From NCBI GenBank assembly GCA_003427395.1, contig BFEA01000029.1, forward strand, positions 3,404,392 through 3,436,501: DNA of 32,110 nt, written 5' to 3'. Positions 29,274-32,110 of this stretch are shown one piece after another. The notes beneath the pieces are model-generated. The model was not told the origin of the DNA. It worked only from the letters and a program-made list of their open reading frames with translations, and did not search any database. Position 1 is the stretch's first letter. Each line of letters opens with the position of its first letter. This DNA comes from Chara braunii (lineage: Eukaryota > Streptophyta > Charophyceae > Charales > Characeae). Both the position numbers and the translations under genes were made by a program.

Positions 29274-29865
29274 AAACCATCAGTCCCCCCGGCATTAAAA
29301 AATCGGGGGGACTGGTAGCACATGGTAACAAGGGCTACCAGTAGGACCGTGTGGAGGACTGACTTAGTGGCAAAAATAAAAATTGCACTAAATCACTGCT
29401 GTGATTTATTTCACCATCAAAATAATTGTTTTTTATTTTTTTGATATTTTTCCCCGAACAATCACGACCAAATTTATTAGGACACTAATTTTCAGAAGTT
29501 GTTTTGCCTTGGTCTGAGTGCAAAAAATCATTGAAGTTAGGGTATTTTTTCGTTGGCCCATATGTGGCGGAGTGGCAAAAATTAAAATTGCGCTGATTCG
29601 ATGCAAAAATTATTTCACTATCTAATTTTTATTTTTATTTTTCTGAAAAGATGTCGACCTAATCTACCGGATCCCAAATTTTCAGATTTGTTCTGTGCAC
29701 TATTCGGGGCACGAAAAATCGCCAAAGTTTAAAAAAATATTAGGTTGTGTTTGAAAATTGTGCGGTTGGACCCGCTGGTTACCCGTTGGTCGGCGCCCCC
29801 CCCGCCAAATGCGCCCCATACTCACCGGAAAGCTCATTTTCGGTCAGCGGGGGGACTGGTGGTTT
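29274..29865. mobile_element. Non-autonomous TIR element (592 bp) with subterminal hairpin and internal duplication
   Basis: Terminal inverted repeats AAACCATCAGTCCCCCCG (29274-29291) and, on the other strand, AAACCACCAGTCCCCCCG (29865-29848) match at 17 of 18 bases. At the left end CAGTCCCCCCG is immediately followed by its own inverse CGGGGGGACTG (29281-29314), forming a perfect 11-bp stem. The interior holds two degenerate copies of a ~205-bp AT-rich unit, starting AGTGGCAAAAATAAAAATTG at about 29365 and AGTGGCAAAAATTAAAATTG at about 29571. There is no open frame for a transposase and no convincing target-site duplication, so the superfamily is undecided. Confidence 0.75.
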
Positions 29866-30552
29866 GAATCAATTATTTATTGAATCACATGCTGGTTTAA
29901 AAATAAGTGGTTTTATGATCTCACATAGATAGATTAACATATATATTGTATAAATTACTATAAAGTCAATATAAGTTATAGTGCTTATACTTTTATTTTA
30001 CCAAAATAATATATTAATTGAGTGCATATCTAACTACTAATCAGGCCGCCGAGGGCAGCCTGGTTGGTCAAGCGACATAATGGTTGATTGTTACCAATCC
30101 ATCTATATGGACTTCATGGAACCCCTCTATTGTACTAACCTTGGCCATGATGTTATTTCGATCATTATAAATCAACACACGAAACAGGCACATTATATTC
30201 TATGTCCCTATGTTAGTTAGGCTCACGTCATATATAACTTATTTTTTGAATAAGTTGTGGTTTTCCATGACATTTAAAACCAAACTTATGCTTGACCAAC
30301 AACTTATTCGCGACACTTACACGAAGTGAAAACACTTCGAAAGTTTCAGAATTGTTTTTATTGACCATGTGGTATCTTTTAATTTGTCAATCCTAACATG
30401 ATAGATAATATCGTGAACTTATATCCAAAGCTAACTTATTATCTTAAGCAGACTCATGTATACAATATTTGTCATGTATCGTTGTTGGGCTCTTATTGCA
30501 AATCGTCTGAGCGATTCGTCGAACACACTTAAACAAAAACTTTCATCATCGT
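29866..30552. other. No recognised feature
   Basis: AT-rich DNA, probably the decayed upstream part (integrase side) of the chromovirus relic that follows, but no integrase motif can be read. Confidence 0.4.
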
Positions 30553-30692
30553 GATGGCCAGGAGGAGTTCGTTATTTTGACATAAACTCTCATCAAGTGA
30601 CTTGTTACACCTCTCAACGGGTTGAGTATTTTGTGCTTTGGAAGGGTTATCCTGATGACAAAGTCACTTGGGAGCCCCTCGATCACTTCTAA
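30553..30692 (+). pseudogene. Chromovirus (Ty3/gypsy) integrase C-terminal chromodomain remnant
   Basis: DGQEEFVIL is encoded at 30553-30579. After a frameshift, 30606-30692 encodes QRVEYFVLWKGYPDDKVTWE followed by PLDHF and a stop. The Y-(F/L)-V-x-W-K-G-Y...T-W-E-P signature is the chromodomain at the end of chromovirus integrases, which steers integration toward particular chromatin. The aromatic positions (Y, W, W) are kept. RT and integrase core motifs are not visible upstream. It is a 3' pol fragment of a different element, or different orientation, from the gag at 19.4-19.9 kb. Confidence 0.75.
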
Positions 30693-31272
30693 TACGTTGT
30701 GGGTTTTGCTTGTGTGCAATTCTACTAATTGTTGTGAGACGTCTACTCCTGCTCAACCGACTACTCCTTCCCTCTCGACTTACGATCGTGCTATGAACAA
30801 ACTTATGTAAAATAAGGTCGTTTTTTAGCCATAGATGGATATTAAATTGTGCTCATAACTCTTTCGTCATTACCCTACATGTTACGGCGACTAACTATCT
30901 ACTCACTTTGTCACCCTTACACTGATTTACAAGGACCAGTTCTCGTTCAGCATCGCTTCTTCAAGATGTCAGCAGATCGATCCTTCGACATTGACATCAC
31001 TCCTACTTTAATATTTTCAACTACTTCGTCAATCAACTCTACTTTGGGTTTGACTACTTCGGCATCCCGTCACCTATATATCACATAGTTCTCCCGATTT
31101 GGGCTCTTTCTTCGTAGTGTGTAGACTCATGAGTCACAACGATTCCGACTTCTCAAATCTGTACTCTAACTCCCCACTGTGCTTGGCGAGTGTTGTGCAT
31201 TTCCCCCCTCGCATATTGCATACATCACCTTATGTCGTTTTTGCCTGTAGTTTGGTATACCATTTTTGTTTT

Positions 31273-31306
<34 letters not shown>

Positions 31307-32069
31307 CCCTTTTTCTAGTACACCTTGTATGGCATCAACCTTGTTTCTAATATTACCTGCCTTGATGGTTGATCTAGTAGGGACATTGGTTTTGTCTGTA
31401 CCGTCCATCCCCCAAGTCTGTTGACCCCATCTGTTGCTCTGTGTGACTGCCCCTAGGAGTTTCGGTTCTTAGGCTACATTCACCCCTCCACCTTAGACCA
31501 TCCCACCATAGGTGGTTATAGCAACACAACTTCATCTTGTGACATATCTCATGCTTTTGAGAACTCAGTACGTTGGTCTTCAAGACTTTTAGGATTTTGA
31601 CTTAGTTCATTCATATTGTTGGTTAAAATTTGTATATTAAACATCTGCTTCTTTGTTGTGGACATTACGTAGCTTAGGCTACATTACATTGCTTTGCATG
31701 GACCTTGCTCCTCATTCTATGTGATGTTATATAGAAGTTGTAGAATTCTGTTGTTTTGCAGATAGTGTGTTTTATGGCTCTACGCAGCCGTACTCTATCC
31801 CCAACTATAGGCCGAGACTACTTTTCCTTTGTGTTTGTTCAGCCTGTGGGACCAAGCTCCACAAACCAGTTACTTATCCAGTCCAATACCAGGAATGGTA
31901 CCAGTCTGCTAGGGATATACCTCAGCAGCAACAATCTGTCTTTTTAATGATTATTCATTGTGAGTCTTGGAGGATGTCGTGTACAATGCGAGTCTATGGT
32001 GTGAGTTGTGTGATGTTGCTGTCATGCTTTATCAACGTTCCAGCTCCACCTTTCTCCACCATATCCATC

Positions 32070-32072
<3 letters not shown>
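30693..32072. other. No gene recognised; possibly 3' LTR or flank of the chromovirus relic
   Basis: Short open frames on both strands, no motif recognised. It contains a run of 29 T at 31275-31303. A 3' LTR would be expected near here, but no terminal repeat pair can be shown within the window. Confidence 0.4.

Positions 32073-32110
<38 letters not shown>
32073..32110 (+). repeat. (TC)n microsatellite, continues past the window
   Basis: Uninterrupted CT/TC dinucleotides to the last base of the window. Confidence 0.97.

Noticed and set aside
30040-30115. GGTTGGTCAAGCG segment resembling a tRNA D-arm
   Set aside because: No B box or acceptor stem follows at tRNA spacing.
31756-31947. 63-codon open frame, plus strand
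   Set aside because: No similarity to a known protein can be seen; too short and unsupported to call a gene.

Overview
This window reads as repeat-rich, non-genic nuclear DNA of a plant-lineage eukaryote (land plant or charophyte alga; the species cannot be fixed from sequence). The reasons are L1-type LINEs whose ORF2 ends in a zf-RVT zinc-binding domain and whose ORF1 carries a DUF4283-like region with a zinc knuckle (a typical plant combination), a Ty3/gypsy LTR element primed by initiator tRNA-Met, and a chromovirus chromodomain remnant. There is no convincing intact host gene. The first ~20 kb is fairly GC-rich; from about 24 kb on the DNA is clearly AT-rich.

Layout. (1) 1-~8560: LINE-A, minus strand, near full length, 3' tail at the window edge, ORF1 about 8017-5044, ORF2 about 5023-827. 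(2) ~8560-9409: spacer made of old retroposon pieces. (3) 9410-18615: LINE-B, plus strand, a diverged relative of LINE-A, bounded by a recognisable 16-bp target-site duplication and ending in poly-A. Its endonuclease region is interrupted by a 275-N assembly gap flanked by 663-bp mirror-image arms. (4) 18616-19230: the host repeat into which LINE-B jumped, itself hit by a short poly-A retroposon (18702-19125), plus a tRNA-like head on the minus strand. (5) 19410-~22309: 5' part of a decayed minus-strand Ty3/gypsy element (gag, PBS, probable long LTR). (6) 22.3-32.1 kb: AT-rich DNA with a 400-bp foldback element, a 592-bp TIR element, two tandem-repeat families, a chromodomain relic and several microsatellites.

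The two LINEs lie head to head. They share all coding domains and a 3' tail with three consecutive potential hairpins, whose last stem changes sequence between copies while still pairing around a similar loop. That tail, and a ~70-residue ORF1 module duplicated in LINE-A and single in LINE-B, are the best candidates here for undescribed biology. Both elements are dead: LINE-A by scattered stops and frameshifts, LINE-B by many stops that look like C-to-T / G-to-A decay, including a change in the reverse-transcriptase active-site box.
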